Notes: generated by a model not told the origin, from the letters alone. DNA of 64,000 nt from Candidatus Gemmiger stercorigallinarum (GCA_019119495.1 DWWX01000020.1:183738-247737), one strand, 5' to 3'. Numbered from the stretch's first letter, positions 49,666 to 58,550 are shown. Program-made: numbers and translations.

Positions 49666-50337
49666 TTATGCCTTCAGCTTGAAGCCGATGCCCCACACCG
49701 TCTCGATGCCCTCGTCGGCGCCGGCGGCGCGGAGCTTGGCACGCAGGTTGCTGATGTGGACGTTGATGGTCTTGTCCTCCACAAAATAATCCTGCTGCCA
49801 GACCTGCTCGTAGATCTCCTGCCGGGTGAACACCTTGGCGGGGCGGGCGGCCAGCAGGGCAGCGATGTCAAACTCATGGGCGGTCAGCGGCACCGGCCGC
49901 CCGGCGGCGGTCAGCACGCGGGCGTCCAGGTCAATGGCCCAGTTTTTGTAGGTCAGCCGGTGCACCGGCATGGCGGCGCCGGCGTGGCGCAGCTGCACCT
50001 GGATGCGCGCCCACAGCTCCTCCAGCGCAAAGGGCTTGGTCAGGTAGTCGTCGGCGCCCTGGTCCAGCAGTTCCACCTTGTCGGAAAGCCCCGTCCGGGC
50101 CGACAGCACGATCACCGGTGCAGGCAGCTCGGCGCGCAGGGCGGCGATCAGCTGCTGCCCGGTCATGCCCGGCAGCATCAGGTCCGCCACCACCAGATCG
50201 GGCTGGTGCGCCCGCCACTGCAGCGCACCCTCGGTGCCGGAAAACGCCTGCACGCAGCTGCAGCCCCGCGCGGTAAGGTATTCCGCCACCGCGTTGTTGA
50301 TATCGGCGTCATCCTCGACGATCAGGATCTTTGTCAT
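49666..50337 (-). CDS. OmpR-family response regulator
   Basis: 223 residues. The receiver has the acidic pair in EDDADINNAV, phospho-acceptor Asp in VVADLMLPGMTG near 52 and Lys in YLTKPFALEE near 100. The C-terminal winged helix has VLTAAGRPVPLTAHEFDI and TINVHISNLRAKL. AAAGGAG precedes the ATG. It is the cognate partner of the kinase at 46596 (inferred from neighbourhood) and would act on the direct repeat at 49585-49602. Confidence 0.93.
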   Translation of the reverse strand: MTKILIVEDDADINNAVAEYLTARGCSCVQAFSGTEGALQWRAHQPDLVVADLMLPGMTGQQLIAALRAELPAPVIVLSARTGLSDKVELLDQGADDYLTKPFALEELWARIQVQLRHAGAAMPVHRLTYKNWAIDLDARVLTAAGRPVPLTAHEFDIAALLAARPAKVFTRQEIYEQVWQQDYFVEDKTINVHISNLRAKLRAAGADEGIETVWGIGFKLKA

Positions 50338-50480
50338 CGGTAAGCTCCTTTCCCCAAAAAGGCGGGCGCAGCGCCCGCAATGGCTCCATTATAGTACACT
50401 GCCCGGCCCCGCGCAATGCGGCGGCCGGAGGGTTTTGGCTCGCAGGCGGCGGGCAGGAGCAAATTTTACCGGCCGGGGGC

Positions 50481-50529
50481 TTGACAATCGGGCTGATTCG
50501 TGTATTATTGTATTAGATGATTAATACAA
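50481..50529 (+). promoter_or_regulatory. Promoter and operator of the GntR-ABC operon
   Basis: TTGACA (50481-50486), 16 nt, TATTAT (50503-50508). Immediately after lies a perfect 8-bp inverted repeat, TTGTATTA (50508-50515), 6 nt, TAATACAA (50522-50529), placed to block RNA polymerase. It fits a GntR (YtrA-type) dimer. Confidence 0.8.
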
Positions 50530-50571
50530 GCACACAATTTGATCCGATACCCCAGGAAAGGAGGGGTCCCC

Positions 50572-50955
50572 ATGCAGTGGAACATCACAGCCGGGCGGCC
50601 GGTGTACCTGCAGCTGATCGAGCAGATCGAGCTGGCCATCGTCACGGGCGAGTACCCCGCCGGCAGCCGCATCCCGCCGGTGCGGGAGCTGGCGGCCCAG
50701 GCAGGCGTCAACCCCAACACGATGCAGCGGGCCTTGCAGGAGCTGGAAAGCCGCGGCCTGCTGCAGGCCCAGCGCACGGCCGGGCGCATCGTGACCGCCG
50801 ACGCCACCACCCTGCAGGCGCTGCGCACCCGGCGCGCCCTGGCCCGCGCGCAGACGTTTTTGCAGGAGATGCAGGCCCTGGGCTGCACCCGCGCCGAGGT
50901 GGACGACCTGCTGGCGCAGGCCGCCCGCAATCTGCCCCCAAAGGAGGAAGCATAA
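50572..50955 (+). CDS. GntR-family regulator (YtrA type)
   Basis: 127 residues with the YtrA layout: an N-terminal winged helix (GRPVYLQLIEQIELAIVTGEYPAGSRIPPVRELAAQAGVNPNTMQRAL) and a short C-terminal helical part without a large effector domain. YtrA-type regulators repress ABC operons that respond to cell-wall-active antibiotics. GGAGGGG precedes the ATG. It overlaps the ATPase gene by 1 nt (TAATG). Confidence 0.9.
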   Translation: MQWNITAGRPVYLQLIEQIELAIVTGEYPAGSRIPPVRELAAQAGVNPNTMQRALQELESRGLLQAQRTAGRIVTADATTLQALRTRRALARAQTFLQEMQALGCTRAEVDDLLAQAARNLPPKEEA

Positions 50956-51650
50956 TGGAAAAGATTTTAGAGACCTTTCATTTAAGCAAGCGGTACGGCG
51001 CCCGGTGGGCGCTGCAGGATCTGAGCCTGGGTTTGGAGCCGGGGCGGCTGATCGGGCTTTTGGGCCCCAACGGCAGCGGCAAGACAACGCTGATCAAGCT
51101 GGCGGCCGGCCTGCTGACGCCCACCGCCGGCCAGGTGCAGATCGGCGGGCAGGCCCCCGGCCCCGCCACCAAAAAGATGACGGCCTACCTGCCCGACCGG
51201 ATGGCCCTGCCCACCGAGTTCCGCGCCGACGACGCGGTGGCCTTTTACCGGGACTTCTTTCCCGATTTTGATGCCGCCAAGGCATCCGAGATGCTGGCTG
51301 ACCTGAAGCTGGACAGCAGGCAGCGCATCGGCGCCATGAGCAAAGGCACCCAGGAGAAAGTACAGCTTTGCCTGACCATGAGCCGCGCGGCCAGGCTGTA
51401 CCTGCTGGACGAGCCGCTGGGCGGCGTGGACCCGGCCGCGCGGGAGTATATCCTGCAGACCATCCTGCGCAATTACAGCGAGGACGCGGCGGTGCTGCTG
51501 TCGACCCACCTGGTGGGCGACATCGAGAAGGTGCTGGACGAGGTGGTGTTCCTGCGCGAAGGCCGCCTGATGGCCCACACCGCCGTGGACGCCCTGCGGG
51601 AGGAGCAGGGCATGAGCGTGGACGAATATTTCCGGGAGGTGTTTCGCTGA
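50955..51650 (+). CDS. ABC transporter ATP-binding protein (YtrB-like)
   Basis: 231 residues. Walker A is GPNGSGKTTLIKL near residue 36, the signature position reads MSKGTQEKVQLCLTMS near 122 (variant of LSGGQ), and Walker B is LYLLDEPLGGVDP near 146. The ATPase lacks the long C-terminal domain seen in BcrA. It is part of a GntR-ABC operon; its partners are the next two permeases. AAGGAGG precedes the ATG. Confidence 0.9.
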   Translation: MEKILETFHLSKRYGARWALQDLSLGLEPGRLIGLLGPNGSGKTTLIKLAAGLLTPTAGQVQIGGQAPGPATKKMTAYLPDRMALPTEFRADDAVAFYRDFFPDFDAAKASEMLADLKLDSRQRIGAMSKGTQEKVQLCLTMSRAARLYLLDEPLGGVDPAAREYILQTILRNYSEDAAVLLSTHLVGDIEKVLDEVVFLREGRLMAHTAVDALREEQGMSVDEYFREVFR

Positions 51651-52420
51651 TGGCAAAACTGATGCGGTACGAGGCAAGGGCCGACCTGCGGTTGCTTTTG
51701 CCGGTCTATGCGGCCTGCCTGACGCTGGGGGTGCTGTCCTGCCTGCTCCGCCTGCTCCCCGACGCCGGCGGCGACACGCTTTGGCAGCTGGCGATGGCGG
51801 CAGTCTGCACGCTGCTGCTTGGCGCGGCCGTCACCGCCCAGATCGCCGCGCTGGCTGCCGGGCCGGCCGTCAGCCTGATCCGCTTTTACCGGACACTGGG
51901 GACGCGGGGGCACTTTTTCTTCTCGCTGCCGCTGCTGCCCTCGCAGATGCTGGGCGCGCATCTTGTGCTTGCGCTGGCATGGACCGCAGCCGGGGCGCTG
52001 CTGGTGTATGCCCTGTTCCTGCTGGGCATGCCGCTGTTCGCCGGTCTGAACGGGGATCTCTATTCCGGGCAGCGGCCGCTGCCCGACCTGCTTGCGCTGC
52101 TGGCGCTGATGCTGCTGTTTGCCGCCATGCTCTACCTCTGCTTTTGCCTGGCGGCGGCCGTCTCCACCCGGCTGGGCCATATCCGCCTGCCCATGACGGC
52201 GGCGCTGCTGTTCTGTTTTGTTCTGGCCGCCGGTGCGGCGTTCCTTTTCCTGATGGCGGCAGTCGGGCGGTTCGGCGTCTCTGCGCTGCCTTCCGGCGGT
52301 GCGCCCGGCCTGCCCTTCTGCACCATGCTGGGGCACTGCGCGGTGCCGCTGCTGCTGGTGGATGCCGGGCTGTGGGGCCTTTGCTGCCGGCAGCTTGGCC
52401 CCCGGCTGGAACTTGCCTGA
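51650..52420 (+). CDS. ABC-2 type permease, first subunit
   Basis: 256 residues with about six hydrophobic helices. It starts MAKLMRYEARADLRLLLPVYA, a cytosolic N-terminus that resembles that of the second permease (KLMKYDLRAMGRVLLPVWA), which suggests that the two are paralogues. The start codon overlaps the ATPase stop (TGATG). GGGAGG lies upstream. No family name recognised beyond YtrC/YtrD-like permeases; the substrate is unknown. Confidence 0.8.
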   Translation: MAKLMRYEARADLRLLLPVYAACLTLGVLSCLLRLLPDAGGDTLWQLAMAAVCTLLLGAAVTAQIAALAAGPAVSLIRFYRTLGTRGHFFFSLPLLPSQMLGAHLVLALAWTAAGALLVYALFLLGMPLFAGLNGDLYSGQRPLPDLLALLALMLLFAAMLYLCFCLAAAVSTRLGHIRLPMTAALLFCFVLAAGAAFLFLMAAVGRFGVSALPSGGAPGLPFCTMLGHCAVPLLLVDAGLWGLCCRQLGPRLELA

Positions 52421-52443
52421 GATGCTGAAAGGAGGAAACCCGT

Positions 52444-53265
52444 ATGCTGCGCAAACTGATGAAATATGACCTGCGGGCCATGGGACGGGTGCTGCTGCCG
52501 GTGTGGGCGGGGGCGGTGCTGCTGGCCCTGGTCATGCTGGGTCTGCAATTTTTGCCCACATGGTTCCCTGCCCTGCTGACCGGCAGCTACCGGATGACGC
52601 TTTCGCTTTTGTACAGCCTGACCATACTTGCCGTGGTCTTAGCGGTGACCATTGTGTGCGTGGTGGTCAACCTGCTGCGCACCTACGGGATGCTGGGACA
52701 GTCGGCCTACCTGATGTTCAGCCTGCCGGCGACCACCGGCCAGCTGATGCTCTCCCGCTTTTTGTGCGCCGTAGGCTCCACCGCGGTCAGCATGGGGCTG
52801 ACGGTGGGGCTGCTGGCCGCGCTGACTGCGACGGCGCCTGCGGTCCAGCTCCACGCAAACGGCAGCGACATCCTGATTTTGCCCGTTGGCGAGACCGCGC
52901 CCGCCTTTTGGGGGCTGTTTGTGCTTTTGTGCGCCGGCCTGTGCTTTGCCTACACCGTGGTGCTTGCCTGTGTGGCCATCGGCGGGCAGTGGCCGCAGCA
53001 GCGGCTGGGCGCCACCGTGGTCTGCTATCTGGGCCTGAGCTACGGGCAGGGCATTCTCTCCTTCGCGCTGATATTCGGCCTGTTTTTGGCTGCGGAGGTG
53101 GGCGGACGCGACCTGGTGACCCAGTTCAGCGCCTGGATGAGCCGGCACCTTTACACCGGCATCGGGCTTTTTGCCTGCGGCCTGGCCTTGCTTTTCGCCC
53201 TGCTTGGTGGTATCCTGTGGGTAGTCGCCCACCGGCTGCTGAGCCGGCGGCTGAACCTGGCCTGA
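52444..53265 (+). CDS. ABC-2 type permease, second subunit
   Basis: 273 residues with about six hydrophobic helices and the N-terminal LRKLMKYDLRAMGRVLLPVW shared with the first permease. LMFSLPATTGQLMLSRFL near residue 95 corresponds to SLPLLPSQMLGAHLVL in the partner, a repeated ABC-2 feature. AAAGGAGG lies upstream of the ATG. It is the last gene of the GntR-ABC operon. Confidence 0.8.
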   Translation: MLRKLMKYDLRAMGRVLLPVWAGAVLLALVMLGLQFLPTWFPALLTGSYRMTLSLLYSLTILAVVLAVTIVCVVVNLLRTYGMLGQSAYLMFSLPATTGQLMLSRFLCAVGSTAVSMGLTVGLLAALTATAPAVQLHANGSDILILPVGETAPAFWGLFVLLCAGLCFAYTVVLACVAIGGQWPQQRLGATVVCYLGLSYGQGILSFALIFGLFLAAEVGGRDLVTQFSAWMSRHLYTGIGLFACGLALLFALLGGILWVVAHRLLSRRLNLA

Positions 53266-53344
53266 CGTCCGCCGGAGGGCGGCGTCTCTGCCCGGATCGT
53301 CTGTGCTCCCCGCCCCGCGCGGGGGAACCCAAAGGAGGACTACG

Positions 53345-53557
53345 ATGCAACAACGCCAATATGTCTGCCCCAAATGCGGCTGCACCGAATACGAGGCCGA
53401 TCAGCTGCAGGCCACCGGAGGCAACTTTGCCAAGCTGTTTGACGTGCAGAACAAGAAATTTGTGACCGTAAGCTGCTGCAGCTGCGGTTATACCGAGCTG
53501 TACCGCCAGACCGGCGGCGAAGGCTGGGATGTGCTGGACTTTTTTATGGGCAATTGA
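53345..53557 (+). CDS. Zinc-ribbon protein
   Basis: A 70-residue protein with two knuckles: CPKCGCTEYEAD near residue 8 and CCSCGYTELY near 44. It resembles the small zinc-ribbon nucleic-acid-binding-like proteins common in Firmicutes; no function is known. AAAGGAGG lies upstream. It is about 80 nt after the second permease and may be transcribed from the same operon. Confidence 0.75.
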   Translation: MQQRQYVCPKCGCTEYEADQLQATGGNFAKLFDVQNKKFVTVSCCSCGYTELYRQTGGEGWDVLDFFMGN

Positions 53558-53590
53558 TTTTTTGCTTTCCCCTGCCCCGCGCTTTGCGTT

Positions 53591-53619
53591 TTGCATTGCG
53601 CGGGGCAATCTGGTATAAT
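53591..53619 (+). promoter_or_regulatory. Promoter of coaX
   Basis: TTGCAT (53591-53596), 17 nt, TATAAT (53614-53619) with upstream TG (extended -10). Confidence 0.75.
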
Positions 53620-53702
53620 GCCGGAATAGAGCACTTTTAGCGGCCCGCGGCGTAAAACCGGCGGGCCGCGGAAATCCAACACAGAAAGCAGGGCGTTTGC
53701 AT

Positions 53703-54473
53703 ATGCTGCTGGCCGTGGACATCGGCAATACCAATATCTGTATCGGCGTTTTGGAGGGCGACGAGGTCCGCTCCACCACCCGCATGGTCACCCGGCCCCG
53801 CTGCACGGCGGACGAGTACACCGCCGAGCTGAAATTTCTTTTGCGGCGCATCGGGGTGACCCCCGCCGATGCACAGGGCGTGATCGTGTGCAGCGTGGTG
53901 CCGGGGCTGACCCGGCAGCTGGCTGACGCCTGCCGCCGCCTGACCGGCCGCGACGCCATGCTGGTGAGCGTGGCGCTGGACACCGGCCTGACCATGGATG
54001 TGGACACCCCGGAACGGGTGGGCCAGGACCGCCTGGCCGATGCGGCGGCCGCGGCGGCGCGCTATCCCCTGCCCTGCATGACCGTCGACCTGGGCACCGC
54101 CACCACCTACAACGTGATCGGCGAGGGCGGGGTGTTTTTGGGCGGGTTCATCGTGCCGGGGGTGCAGACCAGTTTGCGGGCCATCAGTGCCGGCACGGCC
54201 CAGCTGCCGCCCATCGCGCCCGAAACGCCCGGCGAGCTGATCGGCAAAAATACCGTAGCCTGCCTGAACAACGGCGCCATGTTTGGCACTGCGGCCATGC
54301 TGGACGGCCTGGCCGACCGGGTGGAAGCCCAGCTGGGCCGGCCGCTGACGGTGGTGGCCACCGGCGGGCTGGCACCCTATATCCTGCCCTGCTGCAAGCG
54401 CCTGGTCCACTACGACGCCGACCTGCTGTTCCACGGGCTGGCGCTTTTGTACCGGAAAAATCAAAAGCACTGA
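53703..54473 (+). CDS. coaX: Type III pantothenate kinase
   Basis: 256 residues. The phosphate-binding loop LLAVDIGNTNICIGVLEGD near residue 3 and VDLGTATTYNVI near 129 are the ASKHA motifs, with catalytic Asp in CSVVPGL and DTPERVGQDRLAD near 100. It phosphorylates pantothenate at the start of CoA synthesis. ATG at 53703 is used; the ribosome site is weak. It ends at a perfect hairpin that also serves the BMP gene. Confidence 0.95.
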   Translation: MLLAVDIGNTNICIGVLEGDEVRSTTRMVTRPRCTADEYTAELKFLLRRIGVTPADAQGVIVCSVVPGLTRQLADACRRLTGRDAMLVSVALDTGLTMDVDTPERVGQDRLADAAAAAARYPLPCMTVDLGTATTYNVIGEGGVFLGGFIVPGVQTSLRAISAGTAQLPPIAPETPGELIGKNTVACLNNGAMFGTAAMLDGLADRVEAQLGRPLTVVATGGLAPYILPCCKRLVHYDADLLFHGLALLYRKNQKH

Positions 54474-54551
54474 ACCGCCGCCCGCTTTCCCCGACAGTTT
54501 TGGCTTTTGCAGAAAAAGTTCGGCCGCTTTCGGCTGAACCGGCAGATGCAA

Positions 54552-54585
54552 AAATGGCGTTCCCGCCAAGGCGGGAACGCCATTT
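54552..54585. terminator. Bidirectional terminator between coaX and the BMP gene
   Basis: A perfect 16-bp stem: AAATGGCGTTCCCGCC (54552-54567) with 54570-54585, loop AA. A/T-rich ends suit both directions. Confidence 0.85.
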
Positions 54586-54629
54586 CTTTGTTTGATTTCA
54601 GCTCGTCAAACCCGATAAGCCGGCTGGGA

Positions 54630-55802
54630 TCAGCCCTCGTAGCTCACGGTGATGGCGCTGACAGCGGGAGTGACGTTCTGGTCGAAGCTGTCATCCACAA
54701 CCAGGGTGCCGTCGACGATCTCCTGGAACAGGGTGTCGTACTGCTCCTGGGTGAAGGTGGTGAACTGAGAAGTCTCCATCGGCAGACCGACGCAGTCCTC
54801 GGCAGCGCCCAGAACGGACTGCTGGCCGGCGTAAACCTCGCTCCAGGTCCAGTCGTTGGCCATGCAGTCGGTCAGAGCGACGTTGACGGAGTTGGCCAGG
54901 GCCTTCATGGCAGAGGTGACGACGAAATCGCCCAGGTTGGACTGGTCGACGTCAACGCCGATCATCTTGCCGTTGTTGGTCTCGGCCGCAGCCGCGCAGG
55001 AGTTGCCGACCTGACCGCCGCAGGCAAAGACGACTTCGGTGCCGGTGCTGTACCAGCTGTCCATGGTGCTGACGATCTCGTCGCTGGCCTCGAAGGTGCC
55101 GGAGTACCAGTAGCGGATGTTGACGCCCTCGACGCCCAGCTCGGTGGCGGCAGCCTCAGCGCCCTGCACAAAGCCGTAGCCGTAGCGGATAACGGCAGGC
55201 ACAGCCATGCCGCCCAGGAAGCCCAGCTGTGTGTAGCCGTCAGCCACAGCAGCGTAGCCGGCCAGGTAGCCGGCCTGCTCCTCTTTGTAGGTGATCAGAG
55301 CGGTGTTGGTGGTGACGTACTCGCTGACATCGGCATCGTCGCCGGCGCCGGCAGCGCCCTTCATGTCATCGGTGGAAACGTCCAGCGCCAGGAAGGCGAT
55401 GTCGGGATAGCGGCTCTGCACGTCGTACAGGGTGCTGGCAAACAGGTAGCCGGCCATAACAACGACCTGAGCACCGTCGTTCACAGCGTTGTCCACCTGC
55501 TCGATACGGGCAGCGTCAGAGTCCTCGGTGGGACGGTAATAGTTGGCGGCCAGGCCGTTGGCCTCGCAGAAATCCTGCACGCCCTGCCAGGTGTACTGGT
55601 TGAAAGACTGGTCGTCGATGTTGCCAACGTCGGTGACGAAAGCGATATCGGTAACAGCATCGGTCTCGGTGTTGGAAGCCTCGCTGGTCGCGCCCGAAGT
55701 GGTGGACGAGGCATCAGACGCAGCCGAGGAGGTGTCGCCGGAACAGGCAGCCAGAGACAGCGCCATGCAGCCGGCCATGATCAAAGCAAGAATCTTCTTC
55801 AT
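54630..55802 (-). CDS. BMP-family nucleoside-binding lipoprotein
   Basis: A 390-residue exported lipoprotein: signal peptide with lipobox LSLAAC (Cys near 20), a Ser/Thr/Ala-rich linker, then the Bmp/PnrA fold (DIAFVTDVGNIDDQSFNQYTWQG near 50, with EEQAGYLAGYAA near 180 and GVDVDQSNL near 290). It would bind purine nucleosides for an ABC importer; no importer genes are nearby. GGAG precedes the ATG. A diverged paralogue lies directly upstream. Confidence 0.88.
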   Translation of the reverse strand: MKKILALIMAGCMALSLAACSGDTSSAASDASSTTSGATSEASNTETDAVTDIAFVTDVGNIDDQSFNQYTWQGVQDFCEANGLAANYYRPTEDSDAARIEQVDNAVNDGAQVVVMAGYLFASTLYDVQSRYPDIAFLALDVSTDDMKGAAGAGDDADVSEYVTTNTALITYKEEQAGYLAGYAAVADGYTQLGFLGGMAVPAVIRYGYGFVQGAEAAATELGVEGVNIRYWYSGTFEASDEIVSTMDSWYSTGTEVVFACGGQVGNSCAAAAETNNGKMIGVDVDQSNLGDFVVTSAMKALANSVNVALTDCMANDWTWSEVYAGQQSVLGAAEDCVGLPMETSQFTTFTQEQYDTLFQEIVDGTLVVDDSFDQNVTPAVSAITVSYEG

Positions 55803-55862
55803 GGTTTGCTCTCCTTTTTGTTGGGTTGCGCAGGGGCTCGGCGCCCCTGCCATACAAGAAAA

Positions 55863-55891
55863 AGTATAGACCATCCCGTCGGATTTTGCAA
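55863..55891 (-). promoter_or_regulatory. Promoter of the BMP gene
   Basis: On the minus strand TTGCAA (55886-55891), 17 nt, TATACT (55863-55868). Confidence 0.8.
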
Positions 55892-55976
55892 TGAAAATGG
55901 GCATTACAAAACCATAACAATCTTGACATCGTTTTTACACAAAGCGCCGGCAGGCAAAATTTCCGGCGTTTGTCCG

Positions 55977-57134
55977 TCAGTTTTGGTAGTCGTATGTCAC
56001 GTTGGACATCTGCGGCATCACGTCGGGGTCAGGGTCGGAATACCGCTCCACCCGCAGCGAACCGCTGACCAGGCGGTCATACACGTCAGCGTAAGCCTCC
56101 TGGCTGAAGTTCAAGAAAGACCACTGGGCCGTTGCCAGCCCCAGCGCCCCGACCGACACGCCAAGCCGCTCGCTCTGGCCGGCCTGTTCCTCGTCCCAGC
56201 CGGCACCGTCGGCGTAAAAAGCGTACAGCTGCTGCTGTACCACCGTCGAGAACCGCTTGACTGCCGAACCAATGACGGTGCTACCCAGCGATGACTGATC
56301 CCAATCCGCGGCAACCACCCGGCCGCCGCTTTCCCCCGCCGCGTCCACGGCGCTCTGCGCCATGGCGCCGCCGGCGGCAAAAACCAGCTGGGTGCCCTCG
56401 GCGTACCAGCTGCTCATGCGGGCCGCGATGTCCTCCGACGCCTCGTACTGGCCGCTGTACCAGATCTTGACCGTCACTTCCACGCCGTTGCGCTCGGCCG
56501 CAGCCTGCGCACCCTGCAGAAAGCCGGTGGAGTACCGCACGATGCCGGGCAGCTGATCCGCGCCCAGAAAGCCCAGGCTGGTATAGTTGTCCGAAACCGC
56601 CGCATAGCCGGCCAGATAGCCGGCCTGCTCCTCGCTGAACAGCACACAGTGGACGTTGGCGGCGGTGGAATAGCTGGCATAGTCGGCGCTGTGCGGCTCG
56701 CCGTCCAGCATCAGGTAGCTGACGGTGGGATAGTTGTTCTGCAGCTCATACAGCGGGTTTTCCATATCCGCGCCGGCGCAGACCACCAGTTCCGCACTCT
56801 CGGCTGCCTGACGCAGGGCTTCCTGGTTGGCCTCGGTGCCCTCGCCCTCCGCGGTGAACAGCTGGGCGGTAAACCCGAAATTTTCGCAGAAATCCTGCAC
56901 CCCCTGCCACAGCAGGGCGTTCACGCCGGTCTCGGCGCCGGTGCTGTTGACCGCCAGCGCGATGGTCGCACCGGCGTCGGGCAAAGGCTCTGCGTCTGCC
57001 GCAGGCAGCAGCAGATAGCTGCCGTCATCCTGCAAAGCCAGCGAAGTCTCGTCCTGGGTCTGCTGCCCGTCGGCGCAGGCGCACAGGCCGGCCAGCATCC
57101 CCGCACACAGTGCCAGGGAGATCCATTTTTTCAT
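55977..57134 (-). CDS. Diverged BMP-family lipoprotein
   Basis: A 385-residue paralogue of the preceding gene: signal peptide MKKWISLALCAGMLAGLCACAD with a likely lipid-modified Cys, then ALLWQGVQDFCENFGF, EEQAGYLAGYAA and WDQSSLG motifs in the same order as its partner. Asp in the substrate pocket (DIGxxDDxSF, here AVNSTGAETGVNALLWQG) is lost, so it probably binds a different ligand. TTG-ATG at the start; ATG 57134 used with AAGGAG 12 nt upstream. It has its own promoter. Confidence 0.8.
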   Translation of the reverse strand: MKKWISLALCAGMLAGLCACADGQQTQDETSLALQDDGSYLLLPAADAEPLPDAGATIALAVNSTGAETGVNALLWQGVQDFCENFGFTAQLFTAEGEGTEANQEALRQAAESAELVVCAGADMENPLYELQNNYPTVSYLMLDGEPHSADYASYSTAANVHCVLFSEEQAGYLAGYAAVSDNYTSLGFLGADQLPGIVRYSTGFLQGAQAAAERNGVEVTVKIWYSGQYEASEDIAARMSSWYAEGTQLVFAAGGAMAQSAVDAAGESGGRVVAADWDQSSLGSTVIGSAVKRFSTVVQQQLYAFYADGAGWDEEQAGQSERLGVSVGALGLATAQWSFLNFSQEAYADVYDRLVSGSLRVERYSDPDPDVMPQMSNVTYDYQN

Positions 57135-57208
57135 CAAAGGTATAACTCCTTAACGGATAAAATAATCAGATAGCTTGCCGCCGCTCCCCCTGCGGGAGCG
57201 GCCCAACC

Positions 57209-57237
57209 AGTATGACGGATGGGCCGCGGTTTGTCAA
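57209..57237 (-). promoter_or_regulatory. Promoter of the diverged BMP gene
   Basis: On the minus strand TTGACA (57232-57237), 17 nt, CATACT (57209-57214). GCCGCTCCC (57180-57188) and GGGAGCGGC (57194-57202) form a hairpin at the start of the leader. Confidence 0.75.
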
Positions 57238-57248
57238 GCCGGCAGGGG

Positions 57249-57662
57249 TCAGTGTTCCACGTTGGCCGGGCCGAAGCCCAGCGGCAGCAGCCGGCCCAGC
57301 GTCAGTTCCTGGTAATCCTCCTCGCTTTTGGCAAGAATGACCCGCAGGCCATTGCCGCCGAACTCGAACAGCGCCTGCCGGCAGACGCCGCAGGGGCTGG
57401 TGGGCAGGGTGTTGACCTTGCCCTCCATGCTGCCCACAATGGCGATGGCGTCGAACTCCCGCTCCCCCGCGCTGACCGCAGCCGCCAGGGCGGCCCGCTC
57501 GGCGCAGATGGTGGGCGAAAAGGAGGCGTTTTCGATATTGCAGCCGGTGAACACCCTGCCCGACCGCGTCAGCAGCGCGGCCCCCACCTTGAAATGGGAA
57601 TAGGGTGTGTAGGCCCGCTCCCGCACCGCAAAAGCGGCGCGGATCAGCTCGCGGTCGGTCAT
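57249..57662 (-). CDS. cdd: Cytidine deaminase
   Basis: 137 residues. The zinc/proton-shuttle motif is CAERAALAAA near residue 52 (Cys-Ala-Glu) with the second knuckle PCGVCRQ near 90. It converts cytidine and deoxycytidine to uridine forms. The start overlaps the deoD stop by 1 nt (TGATG). It is downstream of deoD, in a nucleoside-salvage unit. Confidence 0.95.
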   Translation of the reverse strand: MTDRELIRAAFAVRERAYTPYSHFKVGAALLTRSGRVFTGCNIENASFSPTICAERAALAAAVSAGEREFDAIAIVGSMEGKVNTLPTSPCGVCRQALFEFGGNGLRVILAKSEEDYQELTLGRLLPLGFGPANVEH

Positions 57663-58381
57663 CACAGCTGCACCCCCAGGGCGACTTTCATCATGGCGGT
57701 AAAGCTGGTCTGGCGCTGCTCAGCCGTGGTGATCTCCGGCGAGACAAAGCTATCCGAGATGGTCAGCAGGCAGGCGGCGCGCTTGCCCAGCACCTTGGCG
57801 TTGTGGAACAGCGCAAAGCTCTCCATCTCCACGGCCAGGCAGCCCTTTTCGTCCCGCAGGCGCTCCCAATAGGCGGGTTTGGCGTCGGAGGGCTGGCGGT
57901 AGAACACGTCACTGGAATGAATGTTGCCCTCGATCAGGGGGATCCCCTGCGCGGCGGCGCTGGCGCGCAGCGCGTCGTTCAGCTCGGCCGAAGGCAGCTG
58001 GAGGTCGTCCGTATCGCCCGACTGGGTCAAAGCAAAGCTGCTCTCCGAGTAGGCGCCGGTTGCCAGCACCACGTCGAACAGTTTGGCCTTGTCGGTGTAG
58101 GAGCCGGCCGAACCGATGCGGATGATGTTCTCGACGCCGTACTGGCTGTACAGCTCATAAGAATAGATGCCGATGGAGGGCATGCCCATGCCGCTGCCCA
58201 TCACGCTGACGGGCCGGCCCTGGTAAGTGCCCGTATACCCCAGCATGCCGCGCACGTCGGTGACCAGGCGGGGGTTTTCCAAAAATGTATCGGCAATGAA
58301 CTTGGCGCGCAGCGGATCGCCGGGCATCAGCACGGTGGGGGCAAAGTCGCCTTTTTCGGCGCGGTTATGAGGGGTAGACAT
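57662..58381 (-). CDS. deoD: Purine-nucleoside phosphorylase DeoD-type
   Basis: 239 residues starting MSTPHNRAEKGDFAPTVLMPGDPLRAKFIAD, with GMGMPSIGIYSYEL near 65 and the catalytic Asp in TISDSFVSPEIT near 205. It splits purine nucleosides to base and ribose-1-phosphate. AGGAGAGGA lies upstream of the ATG. It is cotranscribed with cdd from an extended -10 promoter. Confidence 0.95.
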   Translation of the reverse strand: MSTPHNRAEKGDFAPTVLMPGDPLRAKFIADTFLENPRLVTDVRGMLGYTGTYQGRPVSVMGSGMGMPSIGIYSYELYSQYGVENIIRIGSAGSYTDKAKLFDVVLATGAYSESSFALTQSGDTDDLQLPSAELNDALRASAAAQGIPLIEGNIHSSDVFYRQPSDAKPAYWERLRDEKGCLAVEMESFALFHNAKVLGKRAACLLTISDSFVSPEITTAEQRQTSFTAMMKVALGVQL

Positions 58382-58449
58382 CAAACATCCTCTCCTTTTC
58401 CTGTTGCAGTCTTTTCCCGCCCCGGCAGGCGGGGCGGCGTTGTATATTC

Positions 58450-58460
58450 AGTATACCACA
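58450..58460 (-). promoter_or_regulatory. Extended -10 promoter of deoD-cdd
   Basis: On the minus strand TGTGGTATACT with no clear -35. The same 11 nt lead the YfbR-like and methyltransferase promoters. Confidence 0.6.
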
Positions 58461-58473
58461 ATTTGCTTATTTA

Positions 58474-58482
58474 TGGTAAACT
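58474..58482 (+). promoter_or_regulatory. Possible promoter of the radical SAM gene
   Basis: TGGTAAACT (TG-x-TAAACT), divergent to the deoD promoter. Confidence 0.4.
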
Positions 58483-58550
58483 GAGTAAAAGATTTCCGCC
58501 CCTTCCTTGGAATTTTCACCTTTGCCGATGCCGAAAAGGAGATGCCCGCC

